Origin: Lachnospiraceae bacterium
GTDB lineage: Bacteria; Bacillota; Clostridia; Lachnospirales; Lachnospiraceae
Assembly: GCA_910576335.1 (NCBI GenBank)
Contig: CAJTIU010000011.1
Span: 104,731 to 168,730 of the forward strand
DNA length: 64,000 bases
Direction of reading: 5' to 3'
Part shown: positions 57,939 through 64,000 of the stretch, piece after piece
Layout of the letters: every line of letters starts with the position of its first letter
Position numbering within the stretch: position 1 is the first letter of the stretch
The notes under the pieces: model-generated
What the model saw: the letters and a program-made list of their open reading frames with translations, nothing else
Databases searched by the model: none
What the model was told of the DNA's origin: nothing
Position numbers and translations under genes: made by a program

Positions 57939-58547
57939 ATGAGGTACTGGATAGAAAAGATTATTGAGGAGGAATGGCGTCAGTTTCAGCTTGTAAATAA
58001 CAGGGGAGGACGGACTTCCTGCCAGGACAATCCGGAGGAATTTTGGATCATGAGAATGAGTCAGTTTCTCACATGGCCGGGAGAGCTGGCCGGCAGCTAT
58101 TACGCAGATCTTCTCCAGGCCGCAGAGAAAGGACGCAATCTCATCTTTGAGAAATATGCATATATGATGAGGGATACGGATCCCGTCCATTACAGGGAAC
58201 TTGAACCGGTACTGCCGAAAATACCAGAGTCAGTGCAGAATCGGATTGAACGAATTGTAAAGATTCAGATGAAATGGGCGGAGGAGTTCCAGGAGCGTTA
58301 TCCGGCGTATTCGTCAGTCGGCCGTCCGGTTTATGCGAAGGAAGCGGCTGCTTATGAGACGTCTTCGGAAACCTATCTCAGGGGAGAGCTTCTTTCCTAC
58401 GGGGAGGAGACCGTTCGCATGTATGAGGCCTTTATAGAGGACTGTCTAGTAAAAAAAGTGAACCTGACCTATGAGGTGAGAAGAAATATGGCAGAAATGT
58501 ATGGATATCATTCGGTGGAATTGCTTGAAAAAAGTATGAATTACTGA
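57939..58547 (+). CDS. DUF4125 family protein
   Basis: 202 residues, ATG 57939, RBS ATAGGAGG. 'EKIIEEEWRQFQLVNNRGGR', 'CQDNPEEFWIMRMSQFLTWP' and 'YAYMMRDTDPVHYRELEPVL' fit the DUF4125 pattern, a family of unknown function. In my recollection DUF4037, DUF4125 and TPR genes co-occur in Clostridia; here the TPR partner would be the decayed gene at 48145. No catalytic motif was recognised. Confidence 0.75.
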   Translation: MRYWIEKIIEEEWRQFQLVNNRGGRTSCQDNPEEFWIMRMSQFLTWPGELAGSYYADLLQAAEKGRNLIFEKYAYMMRDTDPVHYRELEPVLPKIPESVQNRIERIVKIQMKWAEEFQERYPAYSSVGRPVYAKEAAAYETSSETYLRGELLSYGEETVRMYEAFIEDCLVKKVNLTYEVRRNMAEMYGYHSVELLEKSMNY

Positions 58548-58732
58548 CGAATTTTGGTGAAACCGTGCAAAGTTTACTATATAATATTAAGACATAAATG
58601 ATATAATTCGAAAATAAGAAGTTGAAAAAAGCAGCTGTAAAGACCCTGGACGTAACAGGGCAGCTTGTCTGAACTGTTTCCACTGGACAGCTGTGGGAAA
58701 TGAAGGAGTGTGTGGCAGAGAGGAGGACAGAC

Positions 58733-59377
58733 ATGAAAATTCATCAAATTGCTATTTATGAGTCTATTGAGGGTTATCTTGACCGTATTCCGGTTGTTTT
58801 GGTGAATAAGGGAGAATATGTTGCAAAAAAAGAAGACGGAAATACAGGACGGAAGTATTATATTCTCAATGGAAGAACAAGAGTTCTCAAGAATCTGGAT
58901 GGCAGGACATTCTGTGTCGATGAGATTGGGGAGGATGAATTCACAGGGGGCTTAAGCCGGGTACACAACCAGGAGCTTATGTGTGATGTTCTTGCCATGG
59001 AAGATACGGTTCTATTGGAGCTGGAGGATATGGTTTTCGAGGAACTGTTAAAGGATCCGCGGTTTGCCAGGATCTTTTTCCATAAGACGAGCCAGAGAGT
59101 GTACAAGATGTATAAGCGTATGCTTCTGAATGCAATGTTCAGTCAGACGGAAATACTGGCTGCCTATATTCTCAGAAATCAGAAAGACGGGAGATGTGTC
59201 TGTCCAAATATGAATGTATTGTGTGAAGATCTGGGATTCAGCCGGAGAAATCTTTACAATGCAATGAATAATATTATCAAATCTGGAGAAATAGAAAAAA
59301 AAGGACGTAATCTGTATATCATAGAAAATGAAGCTTTAATGGAAAGAGGAATGCATGTTTTTGATTACATAGCTTAG
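58733..59377 (+). CDS. Crp/Fnr family transcriptional regulator (first of two)
   Basis: 214 residues; ATG 58733 lies 6 nt after GAGAGGAGG, and an ATG at 58700 has no such RBS. N-terminal cNMP-binding-like beta barrel ('LDRIPVVLVNKGEYVAKKED', 'KYYILNGRTRVLKNLDGRTF'), a dimer helix, and a C-terminal winged helix ('NMNVLCEDLGFSRRNLYNAM'). It lacks the N-terminal four-Cys cluster of FNR, so the signal is unknown. The upstream 58548-58732 is AT-rich with TATAAT at 58579 and 58602. It may control the hpd or antiporter genes (inference). Confidence 0.85.
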   Translation: MKIHQIAIYESIEGYLDRIPVVLVNKGEYVAKKEDGNTGRKYYILNGRTRVLKNLDGRTFCVDEIGEDEFTGGLSRVHNQELMCDVLAMEDTVLLELEDMVFEELLKDPRFARIFFHKTSQRVYKMYKRMLLNAMFSQTEILAAYILRNQKDGRCVCPNMNVLCEDLGFSRRNLYNAMNNIIKSGEIEKKGRNLYIIENEALMERGMHVFDYIA

Positions 59378-59422
59378 ACATATCTGTCTGCGGGCATAAG
59401 ATTAAGGGGGAAAATCGAAGTC

Positions 59423-60088
59423 GTGGGAGATAAAGAACGGATTGAAACATTAGAGATATATAAGTTTATTAAAGATTATTTACCGCTGGTTCCGATCCTG
59501 AAGCTTAAGAAGGGACAGTATCTTTTTAGGGCGGATTATAAGGATCCCACATTGTTTTACATTGTATCAGGCGTCATAAAGGTAGAAACCGTATCCTACA
59601 ATGGTAAAAAGATGATTGTGGATATTGTGGGAAGGAATGAATTTATGGGAGCCATAAGCTCCGTACACAATGCGGATTTCCAATGTTCCGGTATTGCAAC
59701 CACTTCTATGACAGTTCTTGCGTTAAAGAGATCACTTTTGGATGAACTGATGCAGTCAGACGAATTTTCTGCTTTTTTCTATCAGAAAACAAGCAAAAGG
59801 GTCTATATGATGTACAAGAAGATTCTTGCAAAGAGCCTGTTCAGTCTGAGGGAGATTTTTGCAAATTATATTTTGGAAAATTCAGAGGGAGATATTTTTA
59901 ATTTTGTCAGTATGTATGACATGTGTGATAACCTGGGCGCAAGCAGGAGGGGACTTTATAATATACTTTATCAGTTTGAGGATGAGGGACTTATTGAAAA
60001 GACGGAGGAGGTGTGGCGGATTCTGGACTGGCAGGGAATCATCCGGGAAGCGAGACAGGTGCTTGATTTTATGGGAGAGGAAGATTAA
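59423..60088 (+). CDS. Crp/Fnr family transcriptional regulator (second of two)
   Basis: 221 residues from GTG 59423, RBS AAGGGGG. Same architecture as its upstream neighbour ('YLPLVPILKLKKGQYLFRAD', 'TLFYIVSGVIKVETVSYNGK', 'SMYDMCDNLGASRRGLYNIL') and clearly a diverged paralogue: both share KTS.RVY.MYK in the dimer helix. No FNR-type cysteine cluster. A hairpin (ATGCACATC / GATGTGCAT, 60179-60230) and the antiporter operon follow. Confidence 0.85.
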   Translation: MGDKERIETLEIYKFIKDYLPLVPILKLKKGQYLFRADYKDPTLFYIVSGVIKVETVSYNGKKMIVDIVGRNEFMGAISSVHNADFQCSGIATTSMTVLALKRSLLDELMQSDEFSAFFYQKTSKRVYMMYKKILAKSLFSLREIFANYILENSEGDIFNFVSMYDMCDNLGASRRGLYNILYQFEDEGLIEKTEEVWRILDWQGIIREARQVLDFMGEED

Positions 60089-60252
60089 GCTGCACGCCCT
60101 GTTTTGTGGTGTCAGCTGCTTCGAAATCGGCCGGCGCAGGCCACATCCTGATTTTGGAATGGCTTCTTCACAAATTAGATGCACATCTTGCGGAAAGCAG
60201 TTTTCGGACAGCCTGCCGGGGGATGTGCATTCGCGTCAAGAGGAGTGAAATT

Positions 60253-60777
60253 ATGAGTTTTTTGATATTATTTATTTTATGGATTATGTGGAACGGGAAG
60301 TTTACGGTGGAGATAGGCGTGCTGGGACTTGTGATCTGCGCCGCTTTGTATTTGTTTATTAGCAGATTTATGGGATACAGCCTGCGTACGGAGCGGGAAG
60401 CGCTTAAATGTCTGGGGAAGGCGGCCAGGTATCTGCTGTTTCTCCTGGCTGAGATCATAAAGGCAAACCTGGATGTTGCGAAGATGATTCTTGCGTATGA
60501 TATAGAACCAGAGCCGGTTCTTGCAAGATTTAACACGGATCTGCACACAGAGACAGGGCGGGTGATCCTGGCGAATTCCATTACCCTGACCCCCGGAACT
60601 CTGACGGTGTATCTTCATAACGGGGAGTATCTGGTCCACTGTCTGGATGAGGGGTTTGCAGAAGGGATGGAGCAGTCGGAATTTATAGAGAGAATCCGTG
60701 GGATGGAGCATCCGGAGCAGACACAGGATTCGCTGTCTGTCTCCTGCAGATTCGTACAGGAAAGGAGAAAAAGATGA
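60253..60777 (+). CDS. mrpE: Mrp-type cation/proton antiporter subunit E
   Basis: 174 residues; ATG 60253 with AGAGGAG upstream. N-terminal membrane segments ('FLILFILWIMWNGKFTVEIG', 'VLGLVICAALYLFISRFMGY') and the MrpE signature 'ANSITLTPGTLTVYLHNGEY' plus 'LVHCLDEGF'. First gene of the antiporter operon, overlapping mrpF by 4 bp. The complex exchanges Na+ (or K+) for protons across the membrane; in anaerobes such modules also occur in energy-converting complexes. Confidence 0.9.
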   Translation: MSFLILFILWIMWNGKFTVEIGVLGLVICAALYLFISRFMGYSLRTEREALKCLGKAARYLLFLLAEIIKANLDVAKMILAYDIEPEPVLARFNTDLHTETGRVILANSITLTPGTLTVYLHNGEYLVHCLDEGFAEGMEQSEFIERIRGMEHPEQTQDSLSVSCRFVQERRKR

Positions 60778-61217
60778 TTCATAACTTTCTGCTGATTGTA
60801 CTGGGAGTGTTGTCTGTCATGAGCCTCCTGTGCCTCTTGAGACTTGTGCTGGGGCCGGCAGCCGCGGACAGGCTTCTGGCCGTAAATATGCTGGGCGGAA
60901 TGGTAATCTCCGCCATCGCGGTGTTGTCATTACTTCTTAAGGAAGCATATCTTTTGGACATCAGCTTCATCTATGCCCTCATTAGTTTTCTTGCAGTGGT
61001 GGTGCTGGCACAGATCTATATCGGGGCGTCCCGTATGCGGTATAGGCATCCGAAAGACAGCACTGCAGGGAAGAAATTTATGGACACAGCGTCATCCCGC
61101 ATGCAGCACAGATATTCGGAAGACAGTCCTGCAGGGAAAGAAACTCCGGACATAGCGGCATTTGGAAAAGAAGACGGATTGAATCAATGGAACCCAGCAG
61201 GAGAGGAGGGTATATGA
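60774..61217 (+). CDS. mrpF: Mrp-type antiporter subunit F with a repetitive tail
   Basis: 147 residues, ATG 60774. The first ~85 residues form three membrane segments with 'CLLRLVLGPAAADRLLAVNM' and 'LLDISFIYALISFLAVVVLA', the normal length for MrpF. A ~60-residue hydrophilic tail follows, with a duplicated motif (GASRMRYRHPKDSTAGKK and SSRMQHRYSEDSPAGKE). The tail is unusual for the family. Confidence 0.88.
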   Translation: MIHNFLLIVLGVLSVMSLLCLLRLVLGPAAADRLLAVNMLGGMVISAIAVLSLLLKEAYLLDISFIYALISFLAVVVLAQIYIGASRMRYRHPKDSTAGKKFMDTASSRMQHRYSEDSPAGKETPDIAAFGKEDGLNQWNPAGEEGI

Positions 61218-61218
61218 A

Positions 61219-61692
61219 ATGAATATACTGAATGCAGTCCGGTACTTCCTGGGGGCAGTTCTGGTCACAGGGGGACTGTTTTTTGATGCCATCCAGCTTA
61301 TCGGAGTGTTCCGTTATAAATATGTCATGAACCGGATCCATGCTGCGGCAATCGGGGACACACTTGGCGGAGGGCTGATCCTTTTAGGCGTCTTTCTGAT
61401 AAATGGATTTAACCTTGCAGGTCTTAAAATTCTGTTCATCATGGCATTCCTGTGGCTGACTTCCCCGGTGGCGGCACACATGGTGGGAAAGCTGGAGGTG
61501 CTGTCAAAGGAGCATCCGGAGGACTGCTGTCCGGTAAAGAACCTGCCTGGTGCGGGTAGTCTGGCAGAGTCAATTCCAAAGGATTTCCTCCAGGTAAAAG
61601 AGATGCCCGGTGCGGGGAACCCGGCAGAAATATCTCCGGAGGCAGACATCAGGATCAGAAAAGAAAAGCAGAAAGAGGAGGAACAGGCATGA
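61219..61692 (+). CDS. mrpG: Mrp-type antiporter subunit G with a repetitive tail
   Basis: 157 residues, ATG 61219, RBS GGAGAGGAGG. Three membrane segments with 'FLGAVLVTGGLFFDAIQLIG', 'MNRIHAAAIGDTLGGGLILL' and 'IMAFLWLTSPVAAHMVGK' identify MnhG/MrpG. The last ~55 residues again contain a duplicated hydrophilic segment (CPVKNLPGAGSLAES and LQVKEMPGAGNPAEI). Overlaps the next gene by 4 bp. Confidence 0.88.
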   Translation: MNILNAVRYFLGAVLVTGGLFFDAIQLIGVFRYKYVMNRIHAAAIGDTLGGGLILLGVFLINGFNLAGLKILFIMAFLWLTSPVAAHMVGKLEVLSKEHPEDCCPVKNLPGAGSLAESIPKDFLQVKEMPGAGNPAEISPEADIRIRKEKQKEEEQA

Positions 61693-61964
61693 CAATTATA
61701 ATGGTAATTCTGCTCATATTCCTTGTGATATGTGCAGTGGCGGTCAGCATCAACAAAAACCTGCTGAACTCCATCCTGATCTTCATGTCCTACAGCCTTG
61801 TGATGTCGGTCGTGTGGATCATCATCGAATCCCCGGACCTTGCCATCACGGAAGCGGCAGTAGGGGCCGGGGTGACCTCCCTGCTGTTTTTTCTGACACT
61901 GAAAAAGATACAGAAGATATCACCGGACAGTGATCTCCCGGATGAGGAGGAAGACCATGAGTAG
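61689..61964 (+). CDS. DUF4040/MbhD-like antiporter subunit
   Basis: 91 residues, ATG 61689, RBS AGAGGAGG. Three membrane segments with 'INKNLLNSILIFMSYSLVMS' and 'ESPDLAITEAAVGAGVTSLL', the pattern of MbhD/DUF4040, homologous to a C-terminal piece of MrpA. Acidic C-terminus. Overlaps the next frame by 8 bp. In this operon the large MrpA seems split into separate genes, as in Mrp-containing hydrogenase-type complexes. Confidence 0.85.
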   Translation: MTIIMVILLIFLVICAVAVSINKNLLNSILIFMSYSLVMSVVWIIIESPDLAITEAAVGAGVTSLLFFLTLKKIQKISPDSDLPDEEEDHE

Positions 61965-63156
61965 AAAACGTGAGGAAAAAGAATATCAGAAAAGCTTCCC
62001 GTACCGTTTCTCCCGGTGGCTTAAGGGGGAGGAGGATCCCTTTATCGGACGGCTGGAGATGAAGCCCCAGGTACCCCGTGAGAGCCCGGAGCGGCACTTC
62101 GACCCCTCGGACTATGAGGACATAAAGCGCAGAAGCAGGGACCATGCCCACAATAAAAGGTGGCAGGGCTACGGAAAGCTCTATCAGGTCAGCAGCGTGT
62201 TCATCTGCACGGCCCTGATCGCCCTGCTGGTTTACGCGGTATCCTATCTGCCGCCGGTAGGGGAGACGGGGAACCCGGCAAACAACGAGGTTCCTGAGCG
62301 GTACATCACAAAAGGACTGGAGGAGACCGGGGCGGTCAACATCGTGACCGGGATGATCCTCAATTACCGTGCCTTCGACACCTTCGGGGAATCCACGGTG
62401 CTGTTTGTGGCAACCGGATGCGTCATGCTTATCCTGATGACAGGGAAGTCCAGGGGGAAAAGGGGGACAGCAGAAGAGGGTACAGGGAATGGCATGGCAG
62501 AAAGAACGTCCATAACGGATACCGGCGACAGCATGTCAGAAAAGATTTCTGCGGAGGCATCCGGAAAAAGAGGAATCCTGGCGGAAGGATCCAGATCCCG
62601 GAGGACAGAAGCCGGGATCCAGATATCCGTTGGAACCGTGGGAATAGAAACCGGGAATCGGGTATCCATGGGAATAGAAACCGGGAACCAGATATCCAAG
62701 GAAATAGAAACCGGGGAACCGAAAACAGAAGAAACAGTTGGCACAGACCCGATCCTGCAGGTGATTGCAAAGCTGGTCTGTCCCGCAGTATTCTTATTCG
62801 GAATCTATGTTATCCTCAACGGACACCTGTCCCCGGGCGGAGGCTTCTCCGGCGGGGCAATCATCGGCGCAGGACTGATTCTTTACACAAACGCCTACGG
62901 ATTTGAAAAGACAGAGCGGTTTTTTACGAAGAAAACCTACACAGGAATCAGCGTGTCGGCCCTCTCCTTCTACTGCCTGGCGAAGAGCTATTCCTTCTTT
63001 ACCGGGGCGAACCACATGGAGAATATGATCCCGAACGGGACGCCGGGGGCCATTATCAGCAGCGGCCTGATCCTGCCGCTCAACATCTGCGTGGGACTCG
63101 TTGTATCCTGCACCATCTACGCATTTTATGCACTGTTCAGAAAAGGAGGGCTGTAG
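61957..63156 (+). CDS. mrpB: Fused MbhE-like / MrpB antiporter subunit with repeat linker
   Basis: 399 residues; ATG 61957 lies 6 nt after GAGGAGG. A hydrophilic N-terminus (~1-75) precedes an MbhE/MrpA-end-like part ('VFICTALIALLVYAVSYLPP', 'GAVNIVTGMILNYRAFDTFG'), then a ~95-residue linker with DNA repeats near 62640-62715 (GIETGNRVSM, GIETGNQISK, EIETGEPKT), and finally MnhB ('LNGHLSPGGGFSGGAIIGAG', 'NICVGLVVSCTIYAFYALF'). The fusion and expanded linker are unusual; both halves look intact. Confidence 0.85.
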   Translation: MSRKREEKEYQKSFPYRFSRWLKGEEDPFIGRLEMKPQVPRESPERHFDPSDYEDIKRRSRDHAHNKRWQGYGKLYQVSSVFICTALIALLVYAVSYLPPVGETGNPANNEVPERYITKGLEETGAVNIVTGMILNYRAFDTFGESTVLFVATGCVMLILMTGKSRGKRGTAEEGTGNGMAERTSITDTGDSMSEKISAEASGKRGILAEGSRSRRTEAGIQISVGTVGIETGNRVSMGIETGNQISKEIETGEPKTEETVGTDPILQVIAKLVCPAVFLFGIYVILNGHLSPGGGFSGGAIIGAGLILYTNAYGFEKTERFFTKKTYTGISVSALSFYCLAKSYSFFTGANHMENMIPNGTPGAIISSGLILPLNICVGLVVSCTIYAFYALFRKGGL

Positions 63157-63157
63157 C

Positions 63158-63535
63158 ATGGGAAACAATCTTGCTTCAAACTTTGCCGAGATTGCGGCAG
63201 TGGTCCTGTTCGGGATCGGGTTTACGGACCTGTTCCTGCATAAGAACCTGATCAAGAAGATCATCGGCTTAAACATCATGGACACGGCAGTCTATCTGTT
63301 CCTTGCGGTAAAGGGCTACATATCCGGGCTTAAGGCTCCCATTATCGAAAACGGGGTGCAGAGCACGGAAGCCTACATCAACCCCATACCCAGCGGCCTT
63401 GTCCTTACCGGGATCGTGGTGTCCGTCTCCGTGTCAGCCCTCATGCTGGCCCTTACGGTGGCCCTGTATGAGCGCTACCACACACTGGATTTGGACATGA
63501 TAAGCTTCTATGAACGGTCAAAAGACCGTTCATAG
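63158..63535 (+). CDS. mrpC: Mrp-type antiporter subunit C (NuoK-like)
   Basis: 125 residues; ATG 63158 follows AAAGGAGGG and lies 1 bp after the mrpB stop. Three membrane segments with 'NLIKKIIGLNIMDTAVYLFL' and 'IPSGLVLTGIVVSVSVSALM', homologous to NuoK. The last codons (FYERSKDRS-stop) form the left and loop part of a perfect hairpin. Confidence 0.9.
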   Translation: MGNNLASNFAEIAAVVLFGIGFTDLFLHKNLIKKIIGLNIMDTAVYLFLAVKGYISGLKAPIIENGVQSTEAYINPIPSGLVLTGIVVSVSVSALMLALTVALYERYHTLDLDMISFYERSKDRS

Positions 63536-63538
63536 AAG
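63505..63538 (+). repeat. Perfect 15-bp hairpin over the mrpC stop codon
   Basis: CTTCTATGAACGGTC (63505-63519), loop AAAA, GACCGTTCATAGAAG (63524-63538). The stop codon TAG lies in the right arm. It is not followed by a T tract, and mrpD starts 144 bp downstream. The rest of 63539-63682 shows no gene. Confidence 0.75.
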
Positions 63539-63682
63539 CGGTTCGGAGCGGTATGAAAAGTTTTGCTGCGCAAAAACCGCCCCTCACACCTGAATCATGG
63601 TTTTACGGAATGCGCAGGATGTGCGCATTCCTGGGACTTGAACAAAAAACGTTATATTTTTTGAGATGAAAGGAATGGAAGA

Positions 63683-64000
63683 ATGAGCTTTGTACAGAAC
63701 GTTCCCTGCTTTTCCATCCTGATGACGATGTTCGCCGCGATCCTCTCGTCAGCAGCCGGTGGGAAAACAGCACGGAAAATCAGTATCGGAATCGCGGCCG
63801 CAGTGGGCGTCATGTCTGCCTTCCTCCTTGTCTTCCTTATGGGGACAGGGGACAGCTATGCCTATATGATGGGACATTTTCCCGCACCCTGGGGCAACGA
63901 GCTGCGTGCGGGGATGCTGGAGGCAGCCATGGCGCTTCTGTTCTGCATCATCATGCTCCTGTCCCTTCTGGGCGGGGGAGAGGAGGCGGCAGAAGACGTA
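63683..64000 (+). CDS. mrpD: Mrp-type antiporter subunit D (NuoN/L-like), 5' part
   Basis: 106 codons from ATG 63683 (RBS AAAGGAATGG) to the window end, open throughout. 'NVPCFSILMTMFAAILSSAA', 'SIGIAAAVGVMSAFLLVFLM' and 'MGHFPAPWGNELRAGMLEAA' are the beginning of an ion-translocating NuoL/M/N-type subunit; the GHFPAPWGNEL.AG..E motif is typical. The rest lies outside, as do any further subunits that would tell a plain antiporter from a hydrogenase-type complex. Confidence 0.88.
   Translation, partial: MSFVQNVPCFSILMTMFAAILSSAAGGKTARKISIGIAAAVGVMSAFLLVFLMGTGDSYAYMMGHFPAPWGNELRAGMLEAAMALLFCIIMLLSLLGGGEEAAEDV

Noticed and set aside
1..64000. tRNA, rRNA or tmRNA genes
   Set aside because: No cloverleaf with TTC-loop sequence or rRNA-like stretch was recognised on either strand by eye.

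Overview
The window looks like a chromosomal segment of a Gram-positive, endospore-forming anaerobe of the Clostridia, most likely a gut Lachnospiraceae. Supporting points are strong AGGAGG-type ribosome sites, frequent TTG/GTG starts, Firmicutes-type housekeeping operons, a complete spoIIIA operon, an oxygen-sensitive glycyl radical enzyme, and several secreted proteins with bacterial Ig-like (BIG_2) and InlB-type repeats. Genus assignment is inference.

Layout. 1-4984: a secreted BIG_2 protein (minus strand, cut by the window edge), an internally deleted AAA/PD-(D/E)XK pseudogene, and a transglutaminase-like surface protein. 4995-13935: promoter, structured leader and the translation/RNA operon rimP-nusA-rnpM-ylxQ-infB-rbfA-nrnA-truB-ribF. 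13949-17727: a Na/Pi cotransporter, a BIG_2 gene scrap and an NlpC/P60 surface protein. 17747-22827: rpsO, pnp with a long leader hairpin, a sugar O-acetyltransferase, and malQ. 22875-28265: spoIIIAA-AH. 28266-36437: an accessory patch with decayed and mobile DNA. It holds two related 180-bp palindromic elements, a BIG_2 gene remnant, a broken type I restriction-modification locus (hsdM 5'-truncated, hsdS with an internal amber codon), an intact Fic gene, a Fic remnant and an IS transposase. 36438-47126: prfC, then asp23-nusB-xseA-xseB-ispA-dxs-tlyA-nadK-argR-recN, closed by a strong terminator.

47260-60088 is the most distinctive metabolic block: arylamine N-acetyltransferase, a decayed TPR gene, a trigger-factor-like protein, a ClpC-like ATPase without the middle domain, 4-hydroxyphenylacetate decarboxylase (hpdB, hpdC, hpdA; p-cresol formation), a YczE/YitT-type membrane protein, a hemerythrin, a DUF4037/DUF4125 pair and two tandem Crp/Fnr regulators. 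60253-64000 begins an Mrp-type cation/proton antiporter operon that runs off the window.

The least explained material is non-coding. Two 180-bp elements at 28339-28518 and 36154-36333 have perfect 24-bp inverted ends and a core about 72% identical between copies (hand count) with compensatory changes. A second family of four short palindromes (GGGACGGGGC arms) sits on or next to stop codons of rpsO, malQ, prfC and clpC-like. A duplicated covarying hairpin lies between spoIIIAE and spoIIIAF.
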